Of a stretch of DNA of 64,000 bases, positions 25,211-34,331 are shown in pieces. A program made the translations under genes and the position numbers. This DNA is from Aquibium microcysteis (GTDB lineage: Bacteria > Pseudomonadota > Alphaproteobacteria > Rhizobiales > Rhizobiaceae), in contig NZ_CP061080.1 in assembly GCF_014495845.1 (NCBI RefSeq), positions 2,035,001 through 2,099,000 on the forward strand. The letters run 5' to 3'. Position 1 is the first letter of the stretch; each line of letters begins with the position of its first letter. Under the pieces are notes generated by a model. It ran no database searches. It was given only the letters and a program-made list of their open reading frames with translations, and was not told the DNA's origin.

Positions 25211-26158
25211 ATGCCATTCGACGGCGGCACCCGTCTCGTCGCGTCTTCGGGCGCGGCGCTGAATCTCTACGTCCGCGAGCCGGAGGGCCGCCCCCGCGCC
25301 GTGGTCCAGATCAACCACGGCCTGGCCGAGCATGCGGCGCGCTACGGCCGTTTCGCCGACGCGCTGGCGGTGCACGGCATCGCCTGCGTGGCGCACGACC
25401 ACCGCGGCCATGGGCGCACGACCGCGCCCGACGCGCCGGCGCGGTCGTTTTCGACACGGGGCGACGGCGCGGCGAAGGTCGTGGCCGACGTGCTGGCGGT
25501 GCATGACCACCTCGCGGAGCGCTGGCCGGGCGTGCCGGTCATCCTCTTCGGCCACTCGATGGGCGGGCTGATCGCGCTGAACGCGCTGTTCTCCGCCTCG
25601 CACCGGGTCGCCGGTGCGGCCATCTGGAACGCCAATTTCTCCGCCGGGCTGCTCGGCCGCATCGGCCAGGGGCTGCTCGCCTGGGAACGGTTCCGGCTGG
25701 GCTCGGACGTGCCCTCGCGCATCGTGCCGAAGCTCACCTTCCAGACCTGGGCGAAGCAGGTGCCGCAGGCCCGCACGCCCTTCGACTGGCTGTCGCGCGA
25801 CCCGGCCGAGGTCGACGCCTACGTCGCCGACCCGCTCTGCGGCTGGGACGCCTCGGTGTCGATGTGGCAGGACGTGTTCAGGATGATCTTTTTCGGCGCC
25901 GACGACGGCAACCTCGCCCGCATCCGCCCTGACCTGCCGGTCAGCATCGTCGGCGGGGAGAAGGACCCGGCGACGGACGGCGGCAAGGCGACCGAGCAGC
26001 TGGCGGCGAGGATGCGCCGGCTCGGCTTTTCGAATCTCACATCAAGGGTTTACGCCGATACCCGCCACGAAAGCCTGAACGAGGTGAACCGGGACGCGGT
26101 GACGGCGGATTTCGTGGCCTGGGTGGAGGGGGTCGTCGGATTGAAAAACCCAGCTTGA
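25211..26158 (+). CDS. Alpha/beta hydrolase, monoacylglycerol lipase-like
   Basis: A 315-residue cytoplasmic serine hydrolase. The nucleophile elbow is Gly-His-Ser-Met-Gly-Gly, the oxyanion region Asn-His-Gly-Leu-Ala-Glu-His, the acid probably Asp in Gly-Gly-Glu-Lys-Asp-Pro and the base His in Thr-Arg-His-Glu-Ser. These match the lysophospholipase/monoglyceride lipase group. I choose ATG 25211, which has GGGAGAG at the right distance, over ATG 25196. Confidence 0.88.
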   Translation: MPFDGGTRLVASSGAALNLYVREPEGRPRAVVQINHGLAEHAARYGRFADALAVHGIACVAHDHRGHGRTTAPDAPARSFSTRGDGAAKVVADVLAVHDHLAERWPGVPVILFGHSMGGLIALNALFSASHRVAGAAIWNANFSAGLLGRIGQGLLAWERFRLGSDVPSRIVPKLTFQTWAKQVPQARTPFDWLSRDPAEVDAYVADPLCGWDASVSMWQDVFRMIFFGADDGNLARIRPDLPVSIVGGEKDPATDGGKATEQLAARMRRLGFSNLTSRVYADTRHESLNEVNRDAVTADFVAWVEGVVGLKNPA

Positions 26159-26170
26159 TAGGTTATTTGG

Positions 26171-26410
26171 ATGGTCACGATATACCCATCGGAAGGGTTG
26201 AGGATCGTGATCTTCCTCGACGACCACGAGCCGGCCCATGTTCACGTGTTCGGCGATGGGCATGCCAAGAACAATCTCTCCGGATCGGGAGGGCGTCCGG
26301 AACTCGTCGCCTTCGCTGGATTCAAACGAGGTGACCTTCGGAAGGCGATGGCGATCGTATCTGAACGCCGCGACGAATTTCTGGCCCGGTGGTGGGCGAT
26401 CCATGGATGA
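26171..26410 (+). CDS. DUF4160 domain-containing protein
   Basis: A 79-residue protein with the DUF4160 core Phe-Leu-Asp-Asp-His-Glu-Pro-Ala-His-Val-His-Val, a His-rich strand. It is paired with a DUF2442 gene that starts 8 bp before its stop. Such pairs are widespread, poorly characterised, and often suspected to be toxin-antitoxin-like. It lies at the edge of an atypical segment before the AAA ATPase. Confidence 0.85.
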   Translation: MVTIYPSEGLRIVIFLDDHEPAHVHVFGDGHAKNNLSGSGGRPELVAFAGFKRGDLRKAMAIVSERRDEFLARWWAIHG

Positions 26411-26801
26411 CATCGACGACGACATCATTGCGGCCGCCGAGAAGCGGGGAAAGGCGCTTTCACAGGAACCGCGAGCGGCCACTGCGCGATTCGACGCCGG
26501 AACGCGGCGGGTGATCGTGGACCTGACGAACGGCTGCACCTTCGCCTTTCCCGTCTCCCTGGTCGAGGGTCTGGCGGACGCCGACGACGCGGAACTCGCC
26601 GAGGTCGAACCGCTCGGCGACGGCTATGGCCTGCATTGGGAGCGGCTCGACGTCGACTATTCGGTTCAGGGGCTGCTTGCAGGCGTCTTTGGTACCGCCG
26701 CGTGGATGGCGCGTCGGGCGGGCCGCGCGACCTCTCCCGCGAAGGCCGACGCGGCGCGGGCCAACGGCGCGAAGGGTGGAAGGCCGCGCAAGCGCGCGTG
26801 A
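26403..26801 (+). CDS. DUF2442 domain-containing protein
   Basis: A 132-residue DUF2442 protein: an Ala-Arg-Phe-Asp...Arg-Val-Ile-Val-Asp-Leu core and Leu-His-Trp-Glu-Arg-Leu-Asp-Val-Asp-Tyr-Ser-Val near residue 78, followed by a basic Ala/Lys/Arg tail that could bind nucleic acid. The N-terminal ~28 residues are acidic. It overlaps the DUF4160 gene by 8 bp, so the two form one operon. If the pair is toxin-antitoxin-like, this would be the DNA-binding partner (inference). Confidence 0.82.
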   Translation: MDDIDDDIIAAAEKRGKALSQEPRAATARFDAGTRRVIVDLTNGCTFAFPVSLVEGLADADDAELAEVEPLGDGYGLHWERLDVDYSVQGLLAGVFGTAAWMARRAGRATSPAKADAARANGAKGGRPRKRA

Positions 26802-26829
26802 CGGCTGCCGGCCGACGCGGGAATACGCT

Positions 26830-28071
26830 TTAGATAGGTAATTCTCTTTGAGCTTTCTGAAAAAGTATAGTCTTTGAACTCTCGTCTATCATTCCGCTCT
26901 GAATACCACGGATGATGACATAAGGCTGCATCATTGGGTCATTGAAGCGGAATATCTGCTGACGCTCCCCTCCACGTTTGGCGAGGATGTTCCCACCATC
27001 TTCGCTACTAAAGCGTCGAAGATGCTTGTCGAAATGGGCAATCCTCCGCTTGTCTTTCATAATTGCGCTCAGCGGCTCCACCAGATCGGTCGCCTTGAAA
27101 AAGCCTTCATCGTCACACTTCGCAAGTGCGCAGGCGAGAAGCGTCTCCTGAAGGTTACTTTTCTGATTTGTACGTGTCGCTGCTCGGTAAGCGTCCCGGA
27201 ACGCCACCGCCGTGTCTTCAACGAACCGTTTCATGGCGACTTCAACATCTCTATTGTCGACAGTGAGTCTTCGGTTCTCGATCGCATTTATGGCTGCAAG
27301 CTTGGAGAGCGTTTGAGTAAAAAATGGAAGTCCACGCGAGAGGATTACAATCGTCCAAATGACATCGGCGGTGAAGTTCATCCGTGTCTGCCGCAATCGC
27401 TGCTCGATTATCTCGCGTAATTCACTTTCGGACATTCGGCCCAGCGGCACGTCTACAAGTGCACGGCTAATCGAAGCGTGATCTTCAACAAGCTCGGAGA
27501 TGTTGTCGGCAACGCCGACCAATATAACAGTCGTATGAACGGCGAAGTCGTAAAGTTCTTTTATAAGATTTGCAGTAAGGGTTTTCGCGCTCGCATCAAC
27601 AATCTTGTCATACTCATCAAGAATTATTATTGGAAGCGCATTTGGGTTAATTTTCTGAAGTTCTCTTCTGATTTGAGACGGTGTAAGGGAATCGAAGTTC
27701 ACTTCAAACGGAACATATTCCGGTTTCCCTTTCGAGACACCAGTGGCTTGTAGCTCCTCCAACGCTCGGATCCAGATCGAGGAAAAGTCGTCATGTGGTC
27801 CACACTGGACGCGAGCGACTATGAAATTCTGTAAGGTTTTGCCATATCTCTTCCAGAATATGTTGGAAAGTGAAGTCTTCCCGACGCCACGCTCGCCGAA
27901 AAGAACGACGTGACGCGCTCGCTCGAATACGGTACGCAGCATTTTAGTGACTTCTGACGATCTGCCGGCGAACATCTGTTCTTCGTCAATCGGAGCGCCA
28001 TCAAAAAGCCGCTGTACTTCGAACTCCAGAACCAGCCAGTCTTCAGCATCCATTGCAGGCGCCTTTGCCAT
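26830..28071 (-). CDS. Standalone AAA-family ATPase, Orc1/STAND-like, foreign origin
   Basis: A 413-residue P-loop ATPase. The N-terminus reads Met-Phe-Ala-Gly-Arg (an Orc1/AAA_16-type entry motif), Walker A is Gly-Glu-Arg-Gly-Val-Gly-Lys-Thr-Ser at about 60-68 and Walker B is Ile-Ile-Ile-Leu-Asp-Glu-Tyr-Asp. A sensor segment Val-Gly-Val-Ala-Asp-Asn follows, then a C-terminal helical region (from about 290) that may be a winged-helix domain. Base composition is strikingly lower in GC than all its neighbours, and its start ATG 28071 has GGAG upstream. No partner of known type is next to it. Such orphan ATPases occur in defence or NTP-sensing modules; function is unknown. Confidence 0.85.
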   Translation of the reverse strand: MAKAPAMDAEDWLVLEFEVQRLFDGAPIDEEQMFAGRSSEVTKMLRTVFERARHVVLFGERGVGKTSLSNIFWKRYGKTLQNFIVARVQCGPHDDFSSIWIRALEELQATGVSKGKPEYVPFEVNFDSLTPSQIRRELQKINPNALPIIILDEYDKIVDASAKTLTANLIKELYDFAVHTTVILVGVADNISELVEDHASISRALVDVPLGRMSESELREIIEQRLRQTRMNFTADVIWTIVILSRGLPFFTQTLSKLAAINAIENRRLTVDNRDVEVAMKRFVEDTAVAFRDAYRAATRTNQKSNLQETLLACALAKCDDEGFFKATDLVEPLSAIMKDKRRIAHFDKHLRRFSSEDGGNILAKRGGERQQIFRFNDPMMQPYVIIRGIQSGMIDESSKTILFQKAQRELPI

Positions 28072-28260
28072 ACCGCGTCATCTCCGCTGCAAATCTACCC
28101 ATAAAGATATGACTAGCATGACAGAAGGGCTGACTAAATAGGAAAAAGGTGCGGAGCGGGTTCCGCTCATTCGGGAGTTTCCTGCCACTGCACGCGCGTG
28201 ACACCACCCGCCTCCATCTGCTAGGCACCCGGCGACTTCGTCGCAGGAACCGCCTTGTCC

Positions 28261-29445
28261 ATGTCCCAGCCACCGCTCGCCGGCATCCGCGTCCTCGAGC
28301 TCGCCCGCATCCTGGCCGGTCCCTGGGCCGGACAGCTGCTGGCCGATCTCGGCGCCGACGTGATCAAGGTGGAGAATCCGGACGGCGGCGACGACACGCG
28401 CAAATGGGGCCCGCCCTTCGTGCAGGGCGCGGATGGCGAGAACCTGTCGGCCGCCTATTACCACTCCACCAATCGCGGCAAGCGCTCCATCGCGATCGAC
28501 TTCTCGACGCCGGAGGGCGCCGCCATCGTGCGCCGTATCGCCGCCTCCAGCGACGTGATGATCGAGAACTTCAAGCTCGGCGGGCTGAAGAAGTACGGTC
28601 TCGACTACGAGAGCCTGAAGGCGATCAACCCGAAACTGGTCTACTGCTCGATCACCGGCTTCGGCCAGACCGGACCCTATGCGCCGCGCGCGGGCTACGA
28701 CTTCATCATCCAGGGCATGGCCGGCATGATGTCGATCACCGGCGCGCCGGGCGGCGAGCCGCAGAAGGCGGGCGTGGCGATCTCCGACATCTTCACCGGC
28801 CTCTATTCGGTCATCGCCATCCAGGCGGCGCTGCGCCATGCCGAGGCGACCGGCGAGGGCCAGTGGATCGACATGGCGCTCTACGACACCCAGATCTCGG
28901 TGCTCGGCAACCAGAACCTGAACTATCTCGTCTCCGGCGTGCCGCCCGTGCAGATGGGCAATGCCCACATGAACATCGCGCCCTACGAGGTGCTGCCGCT
29001 GAAGGACGGGCACTTCATCCTGGCGGCCGGAAACGATGGCCAGTTCCAGCGCTTCTGCAAGGTGGTGGGCCTCGACGCGCTGCCGGCGGACCCGGACTTC
29101 GCGACCAACCCGGCGCGTGTGAGCAACCGCGTGCGCCTGCGCGAACGGCTGATCGCCGCGCTCGCCGGCTGGACGAAGGCCGAGCTGCTGCCGAAGCTCG
29201 ATGCCGCGGCAGTGCCGGCTTCGCCGATCAACGACATTGCCGAGATGTTTTCCGATCCGCAGACGGTCGCGCGCGGCATGCGCATGGATCTCGACGACGG
29301 CCACGGCACGCGCCTGCCCTCGGTGCGCGCGCCGATGCTGATGTCGGCCACGCCGCCCGTCTACGAACGCCCCTCGCCGCGGCTCGGCGAGCACACGGCC
29401 GAAATCCTCGCCGAACTGGATGGACTGGAGAAGAAGACGTCATGA
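28261..29445 (+). CDS. CaiB/BaiF family CoA-transferase
   Basis: A 394-residue family III CoA-transferase. The N-terminus Gly-Ile-Arg-Val-Leu-Glu-Leu-Ala-Arg, the Gly-Ala-Asp-Val-Ile-Lys-Val-Glu motif and the catalytic Asp (Trp-Ile-Asp-Met-Ala) are present. ATG 28261 is preferred to TTG 28255. It overlaps the following TPP-enzyme gene by 4 bp. The pairing recalls formyl-CoA transferase with oxalyl-CoA decarboxylase, but neither sequence has the distinctive features I know for those two, so the acid handled is open. Confidence 0.9.
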   Translation: MSQPPLAGIRVLELARILAGPWAGQLLADLGADVIKVENPDGGDDTRKWGPPFVQGADGENLSAAYYHSTNRGKRSIAIDFSTPEGAAIVRRIAASSDVMIENFKLGGLKKYGLDYESLKAINPKLVYCSITGFGQTGPYAPRAGYDFIIQGMAGMMSITGAPGGEPQKAGVAISDIFTGLYSVIAIQAALRHAEATGEGQWIDMALYDTQISVLGNQNLNYLVSGVPPVQMGNAHMNIAPYEVLPLKDGHFILAAGNDGQFQRFCKVVGLDALPADPDFATNPARVSNRVRLRERLIAALAGWTKAELLPKLDAAAVPASPINDIAEMFSDPQTVARGMRMDLDDGHGTRLPSVRAPMLMSATPPVYERPSPRLGEHTAEILAELDGLEKKTS

Positions 29446-31091
29446 AGACTGGTGGCCAGCTGATCGTCGACGCCCTCGAGGCGAACGGCGTCGAGACCGT
29501 GTTCTGCGTGCCGGGCGAGAGCTACCTCGCCGTGCTCGACGCGCTGCACGATTCGGCCATCCGCACCATCGTCTGCCGCCAGGAAGGCGGCGCGGCGATG
29601 ATGGCCGACTGCGCCGGACGGCTGACCGGCAAGCCTGGCATCTGCTTCGTCACCCGCGGCCCGGGCGCCACCAACGCCTCGGCCGGCATCCATATCGCCG
29701 CACAGGATTCGGTCCCGATGATCCTGTTCATCGGCCAGGTGGCGCGCGGGAACCTGGAGCGCGAGGCATTCCAGGAGGTCGACTACAAGGCCTTCTACGG
29801 CTCGATCGCCAAATGGGTGGTGGAGATCGACGATCCCGCACGGGTGCCGGAATTCGTCACCCGCGCCTTTGCCGTCGCCACGTCCGGCCGGCCGGGACCG
29901 GTGGTGATCTCGCTGCCGGAGGACATGCTGACGGCGGAATGCGAGACGGTCGCGCCGCTCCCCTGGACGCCGGTGGAGACCGCGCCCGATCCGCATCTGG
30001 TGCAGCGGGCGGTCGACCTGCTCGCCGCGGCCGAGCGGCCGATCGCGATCCTCGGCGGCACGCGCTGGAGCGAGCGCGCGGTGGCCGATTTCCAGCGCTC
30101 GGCGGAAAGCTGGTCGCTGCCGGTCGGCTGCTCCTTCCGCCGCCAGATGCTCTTCGACCATCTCCACCCCTGCTATGCCGGCGACATCGGCATCGGGCCG
30201 AACCCGAAGCTCGCCGCGGCCGTGCGGGAGGCCGACGTCGTGCTCCTGATCGGCGGGCGGTTCGGCGAGATGCCGTCGTCGGACTATTCGCTGCTGAAGA
30301 GCCCCTACCCCGACCAGACGCTGATCCACGTCCATCCGGACGCCGGCGAACTCGGCCGGGTCTACCGCCCGACGATCGCCATCAACGCCTCGCCCGAGGC
30401 CTTCGCCGCCGCCTTCGCGGGGCGCGGGCCGAAGGCGCTTCCCGCCTGGGCCGACCGGACCGAAGAGCTGCACCGCGCCTATCTCGACTGGTCGACGCCG
30501 CCCGAGAGCGGCCCCGGCGCCGTCCACATGGGGCCGATCATGCGCCACCTCGAAAGCGTACTGCCGGACGACGCCATCCTGACCAACGGCGCCGGCAACT
30601 ACGCCACCTGGATTCACCGCTTCCACCGCTTCCGCCGCTTCGCCACGCAGGGGGCGCCGACGTCGGGCTCGATGGGCTACGGCACGCCGGCCGCGGTCGC
30701 TGCCAAGGCGCTGTTCCCCGACCGCGAGGTGGTGGCCTTCGCCGGTGACGGCTGCTTCCTGATGAACGGCCAGGAATTCGCGACCGCCGTGCAGTACGGC
30801 CTGCCGATCGTCGTCATCGTCGTCAACAACGGCATCTACGGCACCATCCGCATGCACCAGGAGCGGGAATATCCCGGCCGGCCGGTCGCGACCGACCTCG
30901 TCAACCCCGACTTCGCGGCGCTTGCCCGCGCCTATGGCGGCCATGGCGAGACGGTGGAGAAGACGGCGGACTTCGCGCCCGCCTTCGAGCGTGCGCGGGC
31001 CGCCGGCCGCCCGGCGATCGTGGAGATCCGGCTCGACCCGGAGGCGATCACGCCGACCCGCACGCTCACGCAGATCCGGGAGAAGCGCTGA
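29442..31091 (+). CDS. Thiamine pyrophosphate-dependent enzyme (acetolactate synthase/decarboxylase-like)
   Basis: A 549-residue ThDP enzyme with three domains: pyrimidine-binding (catalytic Glu in Arg-Gln-Glu-Gly-Gly near residue 48), central, and PP-binding with Gly-Asp-Gly-Cys-Phe ... Asn-Asn (about 431-466). It overlaps the CoA-transferase stop by 4 bp. Members of this branch are often annotated as acetolactate synthase, but the paired CoA-transferase argues for a decarboxylase or lyase on a CoA-activated acid (inference). The frame extends upstream without a stop, but ATG 29442 is the coupled start. Confidence 0.88.
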   Translation: MKTGGQLIVDALEANGVETVFCVPGESYLAVLDALHDSAIRTIVCRQEGGAAMMADCAGRLTGKPGICFVTRGPGATNASAGIHIAAQDSVPMILFIGQVARGNLEREAFQEVDYKAFYGSIAKWVVEIDDPARVPEFVTRAFAVATSGRPGPVVISLPEDMLTAECETVAPLPWTPVETAPDPHLVQRAVDLLAAAERPIAILGGTRWSERAVADFQRSAESWSLPVGCSFRRQMLFDHLHPCYAGDIGIGPNPKLAAAVREADVVLLIGGRFGEMPSSDYSLLKSPYPDQTLIHVHPDAGELGRVYRPTIAINASPEAFAAAFAGRGPKALPAWADRTEELHRAYLDWSTPPESGPGAVHMGPIMRHLESVLPDDAILTNGAGNYATWIHRFHRFRRFATQGAPTSGSMGYGTPAAVAAKALFPDREVVAFAGDGCFLMNGQEFATAVQYGLPIVVIVVNNGIYGTIRMHQEREYPGRPVATDLVNPDFAALARAYGGHGETVEKTADFAPAFERARAAGRPAIVEIRLDPEAITPTRTLTQIREKR

Positions 31092-31172
31092 CGCCACGCT
31101 GCAGCGCATCATGCCGAGTGGCGCTCGACCGGCGACGATGATAAGGGGACCGCGATTGTTGGAAACGCTCCC

Positions 31173-31913
31173 ATGAACTCCGCGTCGACGGCGTCCGTTT
31201 CGGTCGTCATCCCCTGCCGCAACGAGGCCGAGAACCTGGCTTTCCTCCTCGAGGAAGTGGACCGCGCGCTCGCCGGACGCGACTACGAGATCATCGTCGT
31301 CGACGACGGATCGACGGACCGGACCGCCGACGTCGTCGCCGCCCGCATGGCCGGCGTGGACGGCCGGCTGCGCCTCGTCCGGCATGACCGCTCCGCCGGG
31401 CAGAGCGCAGCGGTGCGTTCCGGGGTCTGGCACGCGGCCAAGGCGGTCGTCGTCACCATGGACGGCGACGGCCAGAACGACCCGGCCTACCTGCCGGATC
31501 TCGCCGATGCGCTGATCGCCGCCGGCCCCGGCTGCGGCATCGCGGCCGGCCAGCGGCTGAAGCGGACGGACACGAAGCTCAAGCAGCTCTCCTCGCGCTT
31601 CGCCAACGGGCTTCGCCAGGCGATTCTGCGCGACGACACGCGCGATTCCGGCTGCGGCCTGAAGGCGGTGCCGACGGCGCTGTTCCGGCAGCTGCCCTAT
31701 TTCGACGGCTGGCACCGCTATCTGCCGGCGCTGGTGCTGCGCGAGGGCTACACGGTCACCCACATCGACGTCACGGATCGGCCGCGGCGCTTCGGCACGT
31801 CCAATTACGGCATCCTCGACCGCGGCCTGCGCGGCGCGCTCGACCTGTTCGGCGTCTGGTGGCTGCGGCGGCGACGCAGGACGGTTCCGCGCGTCTCGGA
31901 GGTGAAGCGATGA
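31173..31913 (+). CDS. Glycosyltransferase family 2, polyprenyl-phosphate sugar synthase-like
   Basis: A 246-residue GT2 enzyme. It has Val-Val-Ile-Pro-Cys-Arg-Asn-Glu at the N-terminus, Val-Val-Asp-Asp-Gly-Ser-Thr-Asp, and the Asp-Gly-Asp-Gly-Gln catalytic motif; the family makes dolichol/undecaprenyl-phosphate sugars at the cytoplasmic face. There are no C-terminal membrane helices. It overlaps the next gene by 4 bp and sits with a lipid A-type membrane protein and a GT39 transferase, an arrangement like the ArnC/ArnT and rhizobial RgtE-type pathways. Confidence 0.9.
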   Translation: MNSASTASVSVVIPCRNEAENLAFLLEEVDRALAGRDYEIIVVDDGSTDRTADVVAARMAGVDGRLRLVRHDRSAGQSAAVRSGVWHAAKAVVVTMDGDGQNDPAYLPDLADALIAAGPGCGIAAGQRLKRTDTKLKQLSSRFANGLRQAILRDDTRDSGCGLKAVPTALFRQLPYFDGWHRYLPALVLREGYTVTHIDVTDRPRRFGTSNYGILDRGLRGALDLFGVWWLRRRRRTVPRVSEVKR

Positions 31914-32239
31914 TCTGGCTCCAGGCTCTCGGCGACTGGCTGCATGACGTCTTCGTGGCCCAGTTCGACGGCTGGATCATTCTGGGCTTCGTGGCGCAGG
32001 CCCTGTTCACCATGCGCTTCGTCGTGCAGTGGCTCGCCTCGGAGCGCGAGAAGCGCTCGGTCGTGCCCATCGCCTTCTGGTTCTTCTCGCTCGGCGGCGG
32101 CACCCTGCTGCTCGTCTATGCCATCCAGCGGCAGGACCCCGTCTTCATTGCCGGCCAGGCCATGGGCCTCTTCATCTACATCCGCAACCTGAAGCTGATC
32201 TTCAACGAGCGGCGCAGGCTTTCGGCCGGGACGGAGTGA
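31910..32239 (+). CDS. Lipid A biosynthesis N-terminal domain (LAB_N) membrane protein
   Basis: A 109-residue, three-helix membrane protein corresponding to the N-terminal domain found in front of some LpxB proteins. Segments Phe-Val-Val-Gln-Trp-Leu-Ala-Ser-Glu-Arg and Pro-Ile-Ala-Phe-Trp-Phe-Phe-Ser are typical. ATG 31910 overlaps the GT2 stop. Stand-alone copies usually lie beside GT2/GT39 genes; a flippase or scaffold role for the polyprenyl sugar is plausible but unproven. Confidence 0.88.
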   Translation: MIWLQALGDWLHDVFVAQFDGWIILGFVAQALFTMRFVVQWLASEREKRSVVPIAFWFFSLGGGTLLLVYAIQRQDPVFIAGQAMGLFIYIRNLKLIFNERRRLSAGTE

Positions 32240-32246
32240 GCAGGCC

Positions 32247-33929
32247 ATGAGCGTGACGGGACCCCGCGGCACGGCGGGCCGCCTCGGTGCCCTGCAGCAA
32301 CTTCTCCTGGTCGTGCTCTGCCTGTTCGCCTTCCTTCCGGGAATATCGACGCTGCCGCCGACCGACCGCGACGAATCGCGCTTCGTCCAGGCGACGAAGC
32401 AGATGGTGGCGAGCGGCGACTATGTCGACATCCGCTTCCAGGACGAGCCGCGCTACAAGAAGCCCGCGGGCATCTACTGGCTGCAGTCGGCAGCCCTCGC
32501 CGTGACCGGGCAAGGCGCGGACGCGCCGATCTGGGCCTACCGTCTCGTCTCGGTGCTGGCCGCCACGATCGCGGTTCTGGCGACGGCGCGGCTGGGGGCT
32601 GCGCTGTTCGGCCCCCTGGCCGGGCTGATCGCCGGCACCGCGCTCGCCGGCATCGTCATGCTCCTGTTCGAGGGGCGCATCGCCAAGACCGACGCGACGC
32701 TGCTCGCCACGGCGGTCGTCGCGCAGGCGGCGCTGGCGCGCGTCTATCTCACCGCGCGGGGACGCCTCGAGCCGTCGGCCGCCGCGCCATGGGTGTTCTG
32801 GGCGGCACTCGGCGCCTCGATCCTGATCAAGGGACCGGTCGTGCCGGCGCTGTCGGCCCTGACGGTCGCCTCGCTCTCCCTCTTCGACCGCGACCGCGCC
32901 TGGCTCAAGGGCCTGCGTGTCGGCCGCGGCGTGCTTTTGATGCTCGCCATCGCCGCGCCCTGGCTGCTTCTGATCACCTGGAAGAGCGGCGCCGAATTCT
33001 GGCAGGAATCGCTCGGAAAGGACTTCATCTCGAAGGTCGGCTCCGGTCAGGAATCGCACGGCTTCCCGCCCGGCTACTACGCGGCGATCTACGTGCTCTT
33101 CCTGTTTCCCTTCGCCCCCCTGGCGCTCCGGAGCGGCCTGAAGGCCCTGAACCGGCGGCGCGCCGACCCCGCCCTCCTGTTCCTCGTCTGCTGGTACGTT
33201 CCCTACTGGCTGATGATCGAACTGATCCCGACCAAGTTGCCGCACTATGCCCTGCCGGCCTATCCGGCGATCCTGCTGGCCATGAGCTGGGCGCTGACGG
33301 ACGCCACCGCACAGGCCGACGATCTCCCGCGCTGGCAGGTCTGGCTCTGGCGCCTGACGCTCGCCGGCTTCGCGCTCGTGGCGCTCGCGCTGGCTGCGAT
33401 TTCCGTCGGCGCGACGCCCTATCTCACCGGCGCGTTCTCCGTCTGGGGCCTGCTGGCCGCCGTGCTGCTGCTCGCCGCCGCCTGGTTCGGCTCGGGCCTG
33501 CGCGCCGGCGCCGGCTTCCGCACCGCCGTGCTGCCGGCGACGCTGGCTTCGGCCGCAGCCTTCGCCGTGCTCACCGTCGCCGTGGTTCCGGGCCTCAAGC
33601 CGGTCTGGCTGTCGCCGCAGCTGGCCGATACCTTCGCCCGGGTGAAGACCTGCCCCGAGTCGCGCCTCATCGCCGTCGGCTACCACGAGCCGAGCCTCGT
33701 CTTCCTGACGGCGACGAACACGCTGCTGACCGATGCCGCCGATGCGGCCGCTCAACTCGCCGCGAACCCCGACTGCACGATCGCCATGATCGACGAGCGG
33801 GCGATGGAACGCTTCGCCGCCGCATTGCCCGGCGGGCTGGCAGGCGTGGAGGAGGTCGGCGCCGTCGAGGGGATCAATTACTCGAAGGGAACCAAGCGGT
33901 TCCTGCGGTTTTTTCGGATGAAGCCGTAA
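32247..33929 (+). CDS. Glycosyltransferase family 39 (ArnT-like) integral membrane protein
   Basis: A 560-residue protein with 11-12 predicted helices. The first periplasmic loop has Asp-Arg-Asp-Glu-Ser-Arg-Phe and Lys-Lys-Pro-Ala-Gly-Ile-Tyr-Trp, the ArnT/PMT catalytic region. It should move a sugar from a polyprenyl phosphate to lipid A or another envelope acceptor on the periplasmic side. It is the third gene of the operon, 7 bp after the LAB_N gene. Which sugar (aminoarabinose, galacturonic acid or other) is not known. Confidence 0.9.
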   Translation: MSVTGPRGTAGRLGALQQLLLVVLCLFAFLPGISTLPPTDRDESRFVQATKQMVASGDYVDIRFQDEPRYKKPAGIYWLQSAALAVTGQGADAPIWAYRLVSVLAATIAVLATARLGAALFGPLAGLIAGTALAGIVMLLFEGRIAKTDATLLATAVVAQAALARVYLTARGRLEPSAAAPWVFWAALGASILIKGPVVPALSALTVASLSLFDRDRAWLKGLRVGRGVLLMLAIAAPWLLLITWKSGAEFWQESLGKDFISKVGSGQESHGFPPGYYAAIYVLFLFPFAPLALRSGLKALNRRRADPALLFLVCWYVPYWLMIELIPTKLPHYALPAYPAILLAMSWALTDATAQADDLPRWQVWLWRLTLAGFALVALALAAISVGATPYLTGAFSVWGLLAAVLLLAAAWFGSGLRAGAGFRTAVLPATLASAAAFAVLTVAVVPGLKPVWLSPQLADTFARVKTCPESRLIAVGYHEPSLVFLTATNTLLTDAADAAAQLAANPDCTIAMIDERAMERFAAALPGGLAGVEEVGAVEGINYSKGTKRFLRFFRMKP

Positions 33930-33949
33930 GGCAGGGGACCGCCCGTCGC

Positions 33950-34146
33950 CCCGGGCGTGGCCGGAGCGCAGCGGAAGGGCAGATCCGGGATCCATGCCTC
34001 GGCCGACGTCGAGAGGCTGGTCGGCTGAGACATGGCGGCGGCAGCACGTGCCTCGTCATGGACCGGATCGCCGGCATGGACGGCGAGGCATGGATCCCGG
34101 ATACGTCGTCCTGCGCTGCGCCCGAACGCCGTTCCGGGATGACGAA
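33950..34146. repeat. Palindromic repeat (family F), start of the 762-bp gap 33930-34691
   Basis: Facing arms GGATCCATGCCTCGGC and GGCATGGATCCCGGAT, then GTTCCGGGATGACGAAGG. A half copy recurs at 34585-34652. No credible gene lies in the gap between the GT39 gene and paaE. Confidence 0.7.
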
Positions 34147-34331
34147 GGTTGGGACGGCGCGACGGCGGCGGTGCTACGAGCCCGCCGGTTTCAGATCGGC
34201 GCGAGGGTGGCGGTCTGCCTGGCCGTGCCGGACGTGCCGGGCCTCGTCGGGCCGTCGATGCGCGGAAGCATTGCGTGAGACCTCTCCATGCCGGTCGTGC
34301 CAGACTTCGACCGTACCGGCTCGGGGCAGCG

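Noticed and set aside
28261..31091. Calling the pair frc-oxc (oxalate degradation)
   Set aside because: The architecture fits but I could not see Frc- or Oxc-specific sequence features, so only family-level names are used.
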